Shown in pieces: positions 23,918 through 35,900 of a stretch of 64,000 bases of DNA. Below the pieces are notes generated by a model. It saw only the letters and a program-made list of their open reading frames with translations. It was not told where the DNA came from and searched no databases. This stretch comes from Paratrimastix pyriformis (taxonomy: Eukaryota > Preaxostyla > Paratrimastigidae). Every line of letters begins with the position of its first letter. The first letter of the stretch is position 1. Where the stretch lies: the NCBI GenBank assembly GCA_027972325.1, contig JAPMOS010000017.1, positions 186,001 through 250,000 on the forward strand, written 5' to 3'. Position numbers and translations under genes: made by a program.

Positions 23918-26417
23918 GATGAATCATCTGTTCGTGCTGTGCCCCTGCTGGTGGTGCAGCTACCACCGGGTGCACTTCGAGGTCCTCGAGCAGGACGGCG
24001 CCCTGAGGCGCATCAAGGTCCGCACCGCCGCCCGCCCCCACCACCCGTCCTGCTGCTGCCCGTGCCGGCCGAACTGACGCGGCACCTTTGGGCGGGCAGG
24101 CGACCCTGATGGAGTCTGCGGCCGCCCTGGACGCCCACCGGAAGAAACTCATCCAGGAGAAGCTCGCAAAGTACGAGGTCCCTGGCCCCACCTGCCCAGC
24201 CCCCCGCCCGCCCCCCGCCCATCCGCCTGCCAGTCTCTTGGTCGCCCTCATCATCATCCCTCCCGTGCTGGCGCGAATCCTCCCGGCCTGGGGTCCCCTC
24301 AGGACGAGCTCAGCGACGAGATCGGGTTGCGGCACGTTTTTCGGCTGCTGTCGACCACCCGGCGGCCCCTGGTGGGGCACAACAGCATGATGGACTGCCT
24401 GCAGCTCATCGACAAGCTCGAGGCCACCCTCCCGGCCGACCTGCCCTCCTGCAGGGTCCGTGACCTGCTGTTGGCTGTGTTGCTGTATGCCGAGCGGGTT
24501 GTCTGCCAGCCCCGCTGCCCTCGTCGGGACATCACTATCACCACCACCATCCATGTCCGGCCGGCAGGCGCTGATCCACTCCAAGCTACCGGCCTACTTC
24601 GACACGCGCTTCCTGGCCACGACCCACCCGGCCTTCCGGCCCTATTTCGACAAGGCCGCCTTGGAGTCCTCCTCGGCCTCGCTCGAGCCCCTCTCGCTCC
24701 GCCTCCAGTACGCCCCCTTCACCGAGGTGCCCGCCCCCGCCCCCGCAGTGCGCCCAGCGGGCCCCGCCAAATCCCCCGGTCTGCCAGCCGTCCACTCCCT
24801 CCCCCACCCGCCCCGCCCGCCCGCCCAGCCTTATTTTGCTCACCGCGCGTCCATGGCATGGCCCCTCCCAACGGCCTCTCCAGCCCCCGCGGGGTCACCC
24901 ACTGCCACTCCTGCACCCGAGGCCGCCGCCCCTGCCCCGGCGGCCGCGCCCAAGCGGCCGCTGCATCTGCAGCTGGACCCCAGCGGCCCCTTCGGCCGGT
25001 ACGCGGCCGCCCTGGCGGCCAACATCACCGCGGGCAGCCTGGCCGCCACCGCCCCGGCCGGGAGCCCCCCGGGGACGGCCGAGGCCGCCCAGGCGCAGCT
25101 GGAGGAGGCCTCGATGGCCCACGAGGCCGGCTACGACGCCCTCCTGACGGCCCTGGTCTTCGGGCGGATGGCGGCCCACCTGGCCCAGCTGGGCCCCGCC
25201 CCGGCCCCCGAGGGGACCATGCAGATCGAGGGCACCGCCGAGGAGGACCTCCCCGAGGACGCCCGCCCAGCCTGGAAGGGTCGGTCGCCCCGCCTTTTCT
25301 TCAATCGGTAGGAGCGACCGACGGGTGGACAGAGACTCGCTCGTCGTCCGAGGGACCACCTTGCTCATGACCCGTGATCACCCTGCCCTGCCTCACCCCG
25401 CAGCCTTCCTGGAGGCCTTTACCCGCCCAACCGGCGATGCCGCCCCTGCTGGCGCGGCGGCTGCGGCTGCGGCAGCCCTCGCTGCCGCCCTGCGGCCCGT
25501 CCTGAACCGGGTGCCCGCGTACCAATGCCCGGCAGGCATCGACCTGGGCCGCGACCACCCCGAGCTGGGTCCGCCGCCCCCACCCCGACATCCACATCCC
25601 CCCTTTGATGCACAAGCCTCGCGCTGTCGCGATCGCTCATGAGGCGGGAGGGGCCGTTTTGGGTGCAGAGGTTCCCCCCCCGGCCGAGGCGCCCATCTTC
25701 TTCATGCACGAGGCCCCGGCCACGTGGCGCGAGTCCGACTACCGCGCCGTCTTCAAGTCCCTCACCGACAGGGGCGCCAATGTCCGCACCAGCACACAGC
25801 ACAGCACACAGCACACAGCACACGCCCCGCTTGTGCCCGGCGGCACATTCACCCGTGCGCCGTGCTCCACCGGCGAGCTTCACTCACCGCCCTCGCCACA
25901 CCCCTCGCCACTCGCCCCGGCCAGATGCAACTGTTCTGGAACGACGACACGAGCTGCTTCGTTCAGTTTACGCTCCCCTCCGGCACGACGCCTCCTGTCG
26001 CCTCCCCGACGACGGCCACGCCCACGACTCCCGCGACGCCCGTTGCTGCCCCGGCACCGGTCTGTCTGCTGCCCCTGGGTTGGGCTGGCCACACTCAGAC
26101 TCATTCTCCCGTGGGGGGTGGACAGCTGACCCTCTCTGAGTTGGTCCAAGAGGTGATTGCCCTGCCGGGCCGCCCCACGCCGCCCGCCCCCGTTCGGGTG
26201 ATGACCCTGGCCGAGTTCCGGGAGCGTGTGCTGCCCCAGCAGCGGCCCTCTCTGGTGAGTTCCTTCCCCTACCTGCTCACCCAGCAGCCTCCAGCTCCCG
26301 CCGAGGCTGGCCAAGGTATGTCTCTTCTTTCAATGGTCTTTTCTTTGGAAACGAAGCTTTTTGACATTTTCTTCCTTTGTAGTAAATCTGACGGGGCATA
26401 AACACCCCCGTTCTTAA
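22986..26417 (+). CDS. Poly(A)-specific ribonuclease PARN, DEDDh family
   Basis: A 3'-5' exonuclease that shortens mRNA poly(A) tails and trims small RNAs. Exon 1 22,986-23,034; a 45-nt GTGAGT intron; exon 2 to 23,436 with YKSNFRESL and the catalytic Asp/Glu of FDWELTG. A 48-nt intron follows. Exon 3 (23,485-23,817) starts the R3H insertion (LNSYMRRLVFQETEK), completed after a 142-nt intron by YHRVHFEVLEQDG. The third Asp is in LVGHNSMMD (about 24,370). The His and last Asp are in HEAGYDALLTALVF (about 25,125). All four DEDD residues and the His are present, so the enzyme should be active. The last intron (26,316-26,382, GTATGT) joins in phase to a short exon ending TAA at 26,417. The first exon is the least certain part: the mammalian protein starts close to the SNF motif. 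Confidence 0.9.
23840..23922 (+). repeat. (GAT)n trinucleotide array
   Basis: About 27 units inside the PARN intron 23,818-23,959, which splits the R3H domain. Confidence 0.9.
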
Positions 26418-26645
26418 ATTCGGGCTGCCGGTGTTTTCAATCTTTCGAGATTATTTTAAAGAGGGAAGAATTATTGCTCCAAGAGCAATTTCCTGTTTCT
26501 TTGTTGATTCTTCAAACGGGACCGGACGGTGAGATTGATTAGTTAGCCTCACACGAGGCTGCATTAACACGAGACTGAGATCGGCCGGCGAGTGGAGAAA
26601 AGGCCTGCTCTTCCCCGGTTCGTCTATCACAAGACCCACTCCAAG
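26418..26645. other. PARN-FKBP intergenic spacer
   Basis: 228 bp, GC-poor for this window, between same-strand genes. It must contain the PARN 3' UTR and the FKBP promoter. A TATTTTAAA-like stretch lies near 26,453. No RNA gene was recognised. Confidence 0.5.
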
Positions 26646-29600
26646 ATGTTCTTTGGCTGGACTATCAGGCCCAAGTTCCTGTCCCACTTCCAGATTAAGC
26701 AGGTTTGTTTGAACCGCGCTTTTGTTTTCTTATTCCCTTTCGATGCTTTTCTCCCATCCGTTTCCATAATATCTTGCCGATTTTCAGGGTTTTGAGTACC
26801 ATGTGACCAACGTCTGTTTTGACACATTTCCTGACTCAAGTGCTGATCGAGGTGAACAACGGGACTTTTCTGTTCGGTTTTAGGCTTGCCTTGAGACTGT
26901 TGCAAAGACCGACGCGGCTACTCTCATGTTCAAGTATGAGAATGAGAAGCGCTATGTTACCCTTGCTTCTCTGACTGCTGAAAACCCCAGCGTGAAGCTG
27001 AACTACCTGCTCTCTAGCGAAGATGCTGTTAATGGGCTGGGTGTTGCCGGTACCACTTCTATCGTTGTCACCGGTTACGTCATCCAGGTTCGTGTGCTTG
27101 GCAAAAAGTGCCCACAGAACACATCACGCTCACTGATTCAATAATGTCATGCCATAGGTTTCCCCCACCGAAGAGGACGAGGAGGAGATGGCCGCAGAGG
27201 CGGAGGAGGGCGAGGAGGGCGAGGAAGGCAGCGAGATCGAAGGCGACGAGGAGGAGGAGGTCTGCTTTGCCCTGGCACTCCTCCCCAGAACATCAGGAAG
27301 GATCAAAGAAAGGGAGCGGCAAGGCACCGGAAGGAGGGGGGATGGCGACTCGAGGTGGACGGGACGGGGGTGGAGTTGGGAATGCCCGCTGATTCTCGGC
27401 CTCCATGACCCCTCCCGCTCCGCCTCACGTCTCCGTTCCCCTTCCTTCCCTGCTTTCCCCTCGGCCCAGGAGCACTAAACCAAGCGGCCGGGTGCTGCCG
27501 TTTCTGTGGGGTGGCTCCCTTATTCCCTTGTTTCGTGTTTGTGTTTTTTTCGTCCGCGCGAGGATGCGGGCGCGGCGAGGCCTCGTGTGGAGCGAGGCCT
27601 GGGGGGGGGGAGCTGGTGGCGGGGGCTCGTACCCTTTCCTCGCTGCCTCTTCTCGCTCTGCGGGCCGCTGGCCCCTCCTCTCCCGTTGCTCTTGGGGCTG
27701 TCGCTGACATGCCCTTGTGTTTGTGCGCGCGCATCTGCTGCCCGGGGAGGCTGCGTCTTGGGTCGGGGAACATGCGTCACGCGCCCAGCCACGCGCCCAT
27801 GGGGATTGTTCAGGCAAAGGAAAGAGGGCAATGCAGGGCAGGGGGCAGGCGGATCGAGGGGATGTCGCCCAGACGTTGGCCGTCAGCAGGTGCGGGGGGA
27901 CGGCCAGGCAGTGCTGGTTTTCTTTCATCATCGCCGTCTCCTTCCGTCCGCTCCGCTCCCATCTTGGCACAGCCCGTCGCCACCAAGACCACCGCCACCC
28001 CGACCCTGGCCCGCCTCGGCCAGCAGTCCGTCCAGCCCGCCACCTGCCGCCCTTCTCCGGGGGGGGTTGGGAGGCTGAGGGTGTGTGGTTCCAACTCATC
28101 GGCCCTGCCCCGCTGCGCCCCCGCTCGGCAGGGTGCCCGTCGTGAGGCCCGAGGAGGGCAAGCTGGCCGAGCTTGAAGGCGAGGCCGAGAAGGACGAGGA
28201 GGAGGATGACGAGGCCGAGGAGAAGGCCGCCATGGCCGAGGAGGGCGCCGAGGAGGGCGAGGAGGCCGATGAGGAGGAGGTCGAGATGAAGGGCGAGGAG
28301 GAGGCCGAGGAGGAGGCCGAGGAGGAGGAGCCCGAGCCTGATGAGGCCCGTCCCCCCCCCCCCCCCCCCCCGCCCCTGCCCCTGCCCCTGCCCCTGCCCC
28401 TGCCCCTGCCCCCGCCCCCGCCCCCCTCACTCTGCCTGTGCCCTTGATCTCCCCCCTTCCACTCCACGGCCACCCCGCTGATTGGCGCTCCTCTGGGCGG
28501 CTCGGGGTGGATGCTGGTGGGGCTGATGTGGATGCCCGCCAGGCGGCCATCGAGAAGTCCATCCAGAGCGAGCTGCTCAAGCACAAGTCCCAGGTCGCCG
28601 CCGTCGTGGGCGCCAAGAAGGTCGGCCTTCCCTTCTGCGCCGCCGCGGGGTGTTCATGTGCTGGCGTTGTTTGGGGCATCCCATAACCCTTTGGGGGAGC
28701 GCCGGGGTGCGGCCCGATCTCGGGGGAGTGTCGAGGCTGTTTGTGACCACCTTACTAGCCGAACCTCCTGCACCGGGTGGGGGGGAGGAACCAAAGGGTG
28801 GCAGACCCACCTGGGGCCTGGGGCCTCCGTGGCCGGGCTGCCCCCCCCTGCGGGACGCCCGGCCTGCTCCCTCGCCCCCACATCCCCAACCCCTCCATAT
28901 GCCATATGCTGAGCGCCTTCCTGTTGTGATCGTCCCGAGACCTGGCCTGCACTCGGACCCAGCCGGGGCGCCTCATGACATGACCCGAACACATCATCGC
29001 AGGACGCGCCCCTCACCCCGGTAAAGAAGGGTGCCGCCCCTGTCGTGGACGCGCTGCCCGCCATCGCGCCCCCCGTGCAGACGGTGGGGCTGGTCGCCCC
29101 CGACAAGCAGGGCGTCCCCAAGTCGCCCTTCACGGCCCCCGCCACGGTTGCCTTCGTTGTGGTCCGCCCCCGCCCCGCCCCGCCACGGAATGCCGCTCAT
29201 CCAACCGCGGCCGGGCGGGGGGACGGGAGGGAGGGGAGGAGGGGAGGGAGCATGCAGACAGGCAGCTAAAGTGAACCCGCCCCTCTGCTCGTCCCCTAAC
29301 CTGCGGCTCCGGCCTCTTCCCGCCCGCCCGCCCGCGCACCCACACTCCACACTCCACAGGAGCCCACCGCCACCGCCACCGCGACGACCCCTGTCACCGA
29401 GGCCGCCCCAGCCGAGGCCGCCCCGCCCCCGCCAAGACCCCCAAGAAGGAGACCCCCAAGAAGGAGGCCAAGACGCCCGCCAAGACCCCCAAGAAGGAGG
29501 TCCCCGCCGACGCGGTGGCCACCCCCGTCCCGGCGCCCGCCCCGAAGACCCCCGCCAAGACCCCCAAGAAGGAGGAGGCCAAGTCCCCCAAGACCCCCGC

Positions 29601-30394
29601 CGTCCGTCCCCGGCCAGCACCACAGGGGCCACACAGGCACCGCGCGGCGCCCCAATTCAGCACTGCCCTGCACTCACTGCACAGCACATGGGTCTTCTCT
29701 GAGTCCGATGCCTGAACGCCCCTCATCCTCCCTCATCCTCCCTTCTCCTCCCTTCTCCCTGCCCCGCCGCAGGCCTCGCCCGCCACTCGCCGGCTGCCCT
29801 CTGGCCTGGCCATCACCGACATGGTCGTCGGCCAGGGTCCGCCCCGCCCCCCGCCCCGCCCCCGCCCCCGCCCCCCGCCCTCGCCCTCGCCCTCGCCCCT
29901 CGCCCCCGCCCTCGCCCCCCCTCGCCCTCGCCCCCGCCCTCGCCCCCGCCCTCGACCCACTCTGCTGCTGCTCGCCCTCCTCCCGCCCTCCTCCCTGCTC
30001 ATATTTCATCTGGGCTCCCTCCTGCCCTGCAGGCAAGGAGTGCGTGAGCGGCAAGGTCACGGTGCACTACGTGGGCCGGCTGAACAACGCCAAGGGCCCC
30101 ATCTTCGACAAGGGCCGCGACTTCCAATTCCCGCTCGGTCCGCCCCTGCCCCTGTGCCCTTCCCTTGCCCCGTTTGCCGCGCCCAGCCACCCCGCTCATC
30201 ACCTGTTGTCGGGTCCGGCGGCAGGGAGGGGTGCTGTGATCGCGGGCTGGGACCAGGGCGTCAAGGGGATGAAGGTGGGCGGCAAGCGGGCCCTGACCAT
30301 CCCCTCCAAGCTCGGCTACGGGGCCCGCGGGGCGCCCCCAGCCATCCCGCCCCACAGCACCCTCTACTTCGAGGTGGAGCTCGTCCGCTGCTAG
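26646..30394 (+). CDS. Nucleoplasmin-like (NPL) FKBP peptidyl-prolyl isomerase
   Basis: A nuclear immunophilin of the FKBP39/46, Fpr3/4 type: a histone-binding NPL domain, acidic and basic tracts, and a C-terminal isomerase. It starts [10 protein letters not shown] at 26,646. A 24-nt micro-exon (26,788-26,811, GFEYHVTN) joins in phase to [20 protein letters not shown] (26,884). The NPL fold ends [10 protein letters not shown]. Acidic tracts follow near 27,180-27,260 and 28,140-28,345. A lysine-rich TPKK repeat (about 29,430-29,600) resembles histone H1 tails. The FKBP domain reads [78 protein letters not shown] and VELVRC, then TAG. The TPKK repeat is one frame away from the beginning of its exon; see findings. 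Otherwise complete. Confidence 0.92.
28353..28435 (+). repeat. Poly-C run and (CCCCTG)n array in FKBP intron
   Basis: A homopolymer of about 17 C is followed by CCCCTG units. It directly follows the acidic exon ending EEPEPDEA. Confidence 0.8.
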
Positions 30395-30677
30395 GCGAAC
30401 ACCACACCCACGGGCAGCTCGAGGCAGGGGAGGGAAGGGGGGGCCGCTGGTCTTCCCTCCCTCCTTCGGATCACCCAATGCAATGGGTGAGGCGGCGATG
30501 ATTTAGGCGATGGGATAAAGTGGTGTCGGTTGCAACAGAGGGCTGCTGATCTTTCGTCTTCGTCTTCGTCTTTTCAATCCGCATGACGAGGCGCCCGGGG
30601 AGGCGGAGAGGAGGGGAGCGGTCGCGAAGAGCGGCACGCCGAACCGCTGGGGGAGGGGCAAGAGGAGGCCCCTCTTC
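30395..30677. other. Convergent spacer FKBP/AKR
   Basis: 283 bp between stop codons. It contains a TCTTCG-type hexamer run near 30,551-30,573 and one copy of a 26-bp duplication of the AKR 3' end. Confidence 0.6.
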
Positions 30678-30706
30678 CTAGAAGAGCGGCACGCCGAACC
30701 GCTGGG
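30626..30706. repeat. 26-bp direct repeat of the AKR C-terminal codons
   Basis: Copies at 30,626-30,651 and 30,681-30,706 are identical. The second encodes, on the minus strand, the last AKR residues QRFGVPLF; the first lies past the stop codon at 30,678-30,680. Confidence 0.9.
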
Positions 30707-31928
30707 CGGGATGGACGTAGCGGAAGCTGGTCGGGAGGCTGCTCAGCCGGTCCATGTCGGCCTGGTCGAGCGCCCACCCGGTCAACTCGAACTGCACGCG
30801 GCGTGCCGGGTGGGGATGTGCATTCAGGCAGGCAGGGGTGCACGGATGCAGGGAGATAGGGAAGGACAAGGACAGGGGGGACGTGTGGGTTGGGTGGGTG
30901 GGCGGACGTTTTCCCGGATGCGGGCAGCGTGGACACTCTTAGGGATGACCGAGGTGGAGGCGCCCTCGCGCTGGTATGCCCACCGCAGCGCCACCGCGGC
31001 CGGGCTGCGGCCGTACTTGGCCCCGACCTCCCGCAGGACGGCATCCTCCAGCAGGCGCGGCACCCGGTCGGTGCTGCCCAGGGGCGAGTAGGCTGGCGCA
31101 CAAAAAGCAGCAGGGGACGGGGAGGGACCACTTCGTGAGACCGTACATGTGTGTGCGTGCGCACGGACCCGTGACGTGGATGCCCTCCTTGTTGCACCAC
31201 TGCACCAGGGCCGGCTGGGGCATGTAGGGGTGCATCTCCACCTGGCAGACGGCCGGTCGGATGCGAGCGTACGAGAGCAGGTCGTGCATGAAGATCGGCG
31301 TGCAGTTGCACACTACGGGTCAGGAGGGAGGTGAGTTCTGTGCAAAAAGAAAAGGTGGCACGGGGTGACAGACCCCCGATCGAGCGGACAAGCCCCCGGT
31401 CGACCAAGTCTTCCATGGCGCGCCAGGTTTCGAAGAAGGGCGTCTTCTCGATCTCGGGAGCGGGCTCCATCCCCGGCTCCAGCCCCGTCCGATCGGGCTG
31501 CGAGGCGGGGAAGGGCTTCCAGGCCACGGGCCAGTGGACCAGATACAAGTCCAGGTACTGCAGCTTCAACCGCTCCAGGCTCTTTTGGCAGGCTTCAAGG
31601 ACACGGGACGGGTGGTGGTCGGTGCACCAGAGCTGAAGAGTGCGATGGTGAGCGGGAAAGATGCCAATTGGTCTGAAATGACCTTGGTAGTGACAAAGAG
31701 ATCCTCACGACGCACCAACCCGCGAGAAATAGCTTCCTGAATCCCATCTCCAACAGCCGCTTCGTTTTTGTAAACGCGCGCGGTGTCGATATGACGGTAG
31801 CCGGCCTCGATTGCAGCCACAACGGCCCCACGAACCTCCTCTGAAGGAGATTGCCAGGTTCCCAGACCGAGGCGTGGAATACGATGGCCGGAATTCAGCA
31901 GAATGGTGTCGACAGTCGGAGAGGACAT
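30678..31928 (-). CDS. Aldo-keto reductase (AKR superfamily)
   Basis: An NAD(P)H-dependent carbonyl reductase. It reads on the minus strand from ATG 31,928: [50 protein letters not shown] (catalytic Asp and Tyr), LFVTTK (catalytic Lys). A 50-nt GTCATT intron (31,633-31,682) joins in phase to [20 protein letters not shown] and [19 protein letters not shown] (catalytic His). Later exons hold [67 protein letters not shown] and SVIPKS (cofactor-binding Lys/Ser). The end is [20 protein letters not shown] then GVPLF and TAG. The full catalytic tetrad is present and length is normal for the family. Substrate cannot be told. It is head-to-head with the glutaminase-like gene. Confidence 0.93.
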
Positions 31929-31989
31929 TTCAAATATTTCAAAAAAGATGAGACGCTATGTCCACAGGGTTGAAATCGCAATCGCAGCA

Positions 31990-32920
31990 ATGATGCGCTT
32001 CGTTGCGGTCCGGTTTCCGAGTTCTTTCTACCAATTTCCAGCTCGGCGTTTTCCCTGTAGATTTTCGCGGTATTTGCCGTTGCTCTTGCTGCCTTCCGCC
32101 CTCCTTCAGTCCCCCTTCTCGTTTCGGGTCTGTCGTTCGCACGACGCTCAAAATTCCGATTTTCCGTGCAGACCCCTACTTCAGTATTTGGTCTTCCGGA
32201 AACTCTCTTTATGATGTTTGGCCAACTCATTGGAGTGGCGGTATCAATGCTCTGGCCGGTATTGCCTATATCGATGGAAAGGCGTACCGCTTCATGGGGC
32301 CGTTGACCCCTCCTGTCTCTATGACCCAGACCAGTCTTGTTGTGCATCCCACTCGCACCGACTACACCTTCACCCAGTCCGGTGTCGAGCTGACCGTGTC
32401 CTTCTTCACCCCATCCCTGCTGACCGACCTGGACCTGCTGTCGCTCCCCTTCGGGTCGATCACCTTCACGGCGCGGGCACTCGACGGGAAGAGCCACGAT
32501 GTTTCCCTGTACTTCGACCACTCCGCCGAGCTGTGCGTGCACCAGTCCTCCGAGCCCGTCGTCTGGCGGCGCAGCCACCAGGGCGGTCCGCAGCCCATCG
32601 CCCGCCCCGCCCACAGCGCTCATGTGTTGGGCTGGTGGCTGTGCTGGTGGGTTGGCAGGGATGAGCTTTGCCCAGATCGGCACCCAGGCCCAGAAGATCC
32701 TCGGCGCCAAGGGCGACTTCCAGCGGATCAACTGGGGTCTGCCGCCCCTGCCGGCCGGCCCCCCTCCCCACTCCCGCCGTCCCAAGGGCGCTTACGCCAT
32801 CCGTCATGGCCGGCACGTGCTGATAGGCTTTTTGTCTCTGCTGCTTCTCTGTAGGTTACATCACCCTGGGCATCCCCGACGATGCATCGACCAGCATGGT
32901 CCGCCCAGCCCCAGCCACCT

Positions 32921-32956
<36 letters not shown>

Positions 32957-35900
32957 CACCCCGCACCCCGCACCCCGCACCCCGCACCCCGCACCCCGCA
33001 CCCCGCACCCCCGCTCTTACCACTTTCCCATGTTGACCAACGCCACTCTCGCGACACCCTCCTCCCGCAGGTCTTTGCCGAAGCGGACCTGAGCCGGGCG
33101 CAGTTCGTGGCCAAGGGCACCATCCCCGCCACGGACGACACCCGCATGCCCCGGCCCGCCTCGGACCACTGGATCGTCTCGGCCGTCCGCATGGCCCTCG
33201 GCCAAGTCGCTGCCCAGCCCGTCCGCCCGCCCCCACACCGCCCCCTTGCACTGTTGATTGCGGGGCCCTCCGCTACGAAAATGCCCCCATGCCCTGCCGT
33301 TTCCGTCTCTGCCCTGCTCATGTCTCTCCCCCCGGTTGCTCGCTGGGTGCGGATGGCAGGTGAGCCGGGTGCTCTACCTGGGCTACGACGATGCCTACTC
33401 GATCGACTTCTTCGGCGTCCGCCAGCAGCCCTACTGGAGCAGCCGCGGCAGCCGCACCATCCAGGACGCCATCCTCACCGCCACCGCCACCTGGCCCGGT
33501 CCGCAGCCGCCCCCCCCCCCCCCCCCCCCCCCCCCCCCCATCCCGACGGCCATGGGGGCACGCAACCACCCACCGCTACATTCTTGTCATCTCCGTCCTC
33601 CTTTGCCTCCCCCCGGCCTGGCAGACACCATGGCCGCCGGTGCGGCCTTTGACAAGGAGCTCGAGGCGTCCCTGTTTGCCTCTGGGTCCGCCTCCTCCTC
33701 CCTCTCTCCCTCCCTCGGGCGGGCGCCCCTGGCCGGCCACTGCCCACCGATCGCCGTTTGCCCGCGGTTGTTGAGTTGGTGTTGTTGTTCACTTGTTGCT
33801 GATGGCGTGTTGATGGCGTTGCAGTGGGCAGGCCTACCAGGAGGTGGGGTCCCTTGTCTACCGCCAGGTGACGGGCTCCTGCAAGCTGACCACCGACGAG
33901 AAGACGGGCGAGGTGCGCTACTGGATGAAGGAGATCTCCTCCGACGGGGATATCAGCACCGGTCCGCCGCTCGCCCGCCATCCCCCCCGACCCGGCCCCG
34001 GCCTGGCCCATGCCCTGGTGCACCGACTCGGCCCAGGAACGCTCACCTTCTCCCCTCCTCGCCGTGTGGGGCCGCAGTGGACGTGATCTTCCCTGCGTCG
34101 CCCTTCTTCGCGCTGTTCAACCCTGAGCTGCTCTGGCTGCAGATGCTGCCCGTCATGGAGTATGCCCTCAACGAGACCGCCCCCGGGTACTTGTACACCC
34201 TGCCCTGGGCCCCCCACCACCTGGGCACGTGGCCCGTGGCCGACATCAAGCCCGCCGAGCAGGAAAACATGCCCGTCGAGGGTCGGCCGAGGCAGATGCC
34301 CACCCGCCCCCCGCCCCTCCCTCCCTCCCTCCCTCCCTCCCTCCCTCCCTCCCTCCCTCCCTCCCTCCCTCCCTCCCTCCCTCCCTCCCTCTCCCTGCTC
34401 CCCACCCCTTTCTGATGCGCAGGGGAGAGCACAGTGCCATCCGCCGCCATATCTTGCTCCGACCCTTCCGATTGCCGCCCTCATCATCGCTGCTTCCCGG
34501 CTGGTGGTGTCTGTGCGGTAGCAGAGACGGCCAACATGCTGCTGATGCTGGCCACGGTGGGCGCCCGCATGAACCGCTCCACCGAGTGGCTCCCCAAGCG
34601 GTCCGCCCTCCTCGCGCCAAGCCGCACCCCCCCCCCCCCCCCCCCCCACCCACCCACGTGGTGGCCCACCGCCTGGGGGCACCTTTGCGTCTCCCGGATC
34701 TCCACCTGTTATCCACCCGCCCTTGGTGACTGACATGATCCCTCCCCCCTGTGCTCCCCGGCGCAGGGTGTGGCCCGTGCTGTGCTCGTGGGGCGACTAC
34801 CTGGTGACGGTGCTGCCGGACCCGGGCAACCAGCTCTGCACGGACGACTTCGAGGGCCCCTCCCCGCACAACGTCAACCTGGCCGCCAAGGGCATCCTCG
34901 GCCTCTCCGCATTCGCCCAGCTCATGGCCATGGTCCGCCACACGCCCCCTCCGCCCGCCCATGCTCCTGTGTGCGTGCGTGCGTGTATGTGTGTGTGCGT
35001 GTGCGTGTGCGTGTGCGTGGGGGGGAGGGGGAGGGTGGGGGAGGATGCCTTTGTAAGCGTGTGCGGGGGGGCTCACAAAACTTATGCGCTGGGGGGGTGG
35101 TGGCATCCGCAGGCGGGCCAGCAGTGCGGGGCGAGCCGGGACGGCGCCTACTACCAGGCGCGGGCGGCCGACTTCACCCAGTACTGGCTCAGCCATGCCC
35201 ACTCGGGCGACCACTACCAGTCCGCACACCCGTCCCTTCCACGCCCTCCACCTCCCCCTTCCTTCCACTTCTCCTTCCACTTCTGCCTGCGCACATGCAT
35301 GTGCACATTCATGGTGCTGCCTGGCCTGGGGCATGGATGGCGCCTGTGGTCGCTCACTCCCCGTGCCCTCGCTTTTGGAATGCTTGTTGGGGTGTGTGCG
35401 TGCGTGTGGCGGGGCAGGCTGCAGTACAACCTGCCCGACTCGTGGTCGCTCAAGTACAACCTGCTCTTCCAGCGGCTGCTGGACATGACCACCTTCCCCG
35501 AGAGCGTCTTCGCCGAGGAGCTGGCCCACTACCGCACCAAGCACATGAACCCGTACGGGGTGCCCCTCGACAACCGGGCCACATTCACCAAGCTCGACTG
35601 GTCCGGCCCTCGCTTCGCTTCGCTTCACAATATCTGCATCTCCACCACCACCGTCCAATCCCACCATCCGTCAGTCGCTCATCCTCATCTCGCCCTCACC
35701 ACCATCGGACTTCGGTTGTGTCCCTTCTCTCCCACCGGGGATCGACTGGCTGGTGGTGGGGGTCGGCTGGGCAGGGAGTGCTGGGTGGGTGCCATGAGCC
35801 GCGACCAGGACTTCTTCAACCAGCTCATCACCCGTCCGTCGGCCTGCCCTCCCACCCCCGATGCCACCATCTCCCCCGTGCCGCTCTTGCGGCCGCCACT

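Noticed and set aside
34043-35667. Minus-strand frames with poly-Gly-Arg-Glu
   Set aside because: Antisense of the CCCT repeat within the glutaminase-like gene.
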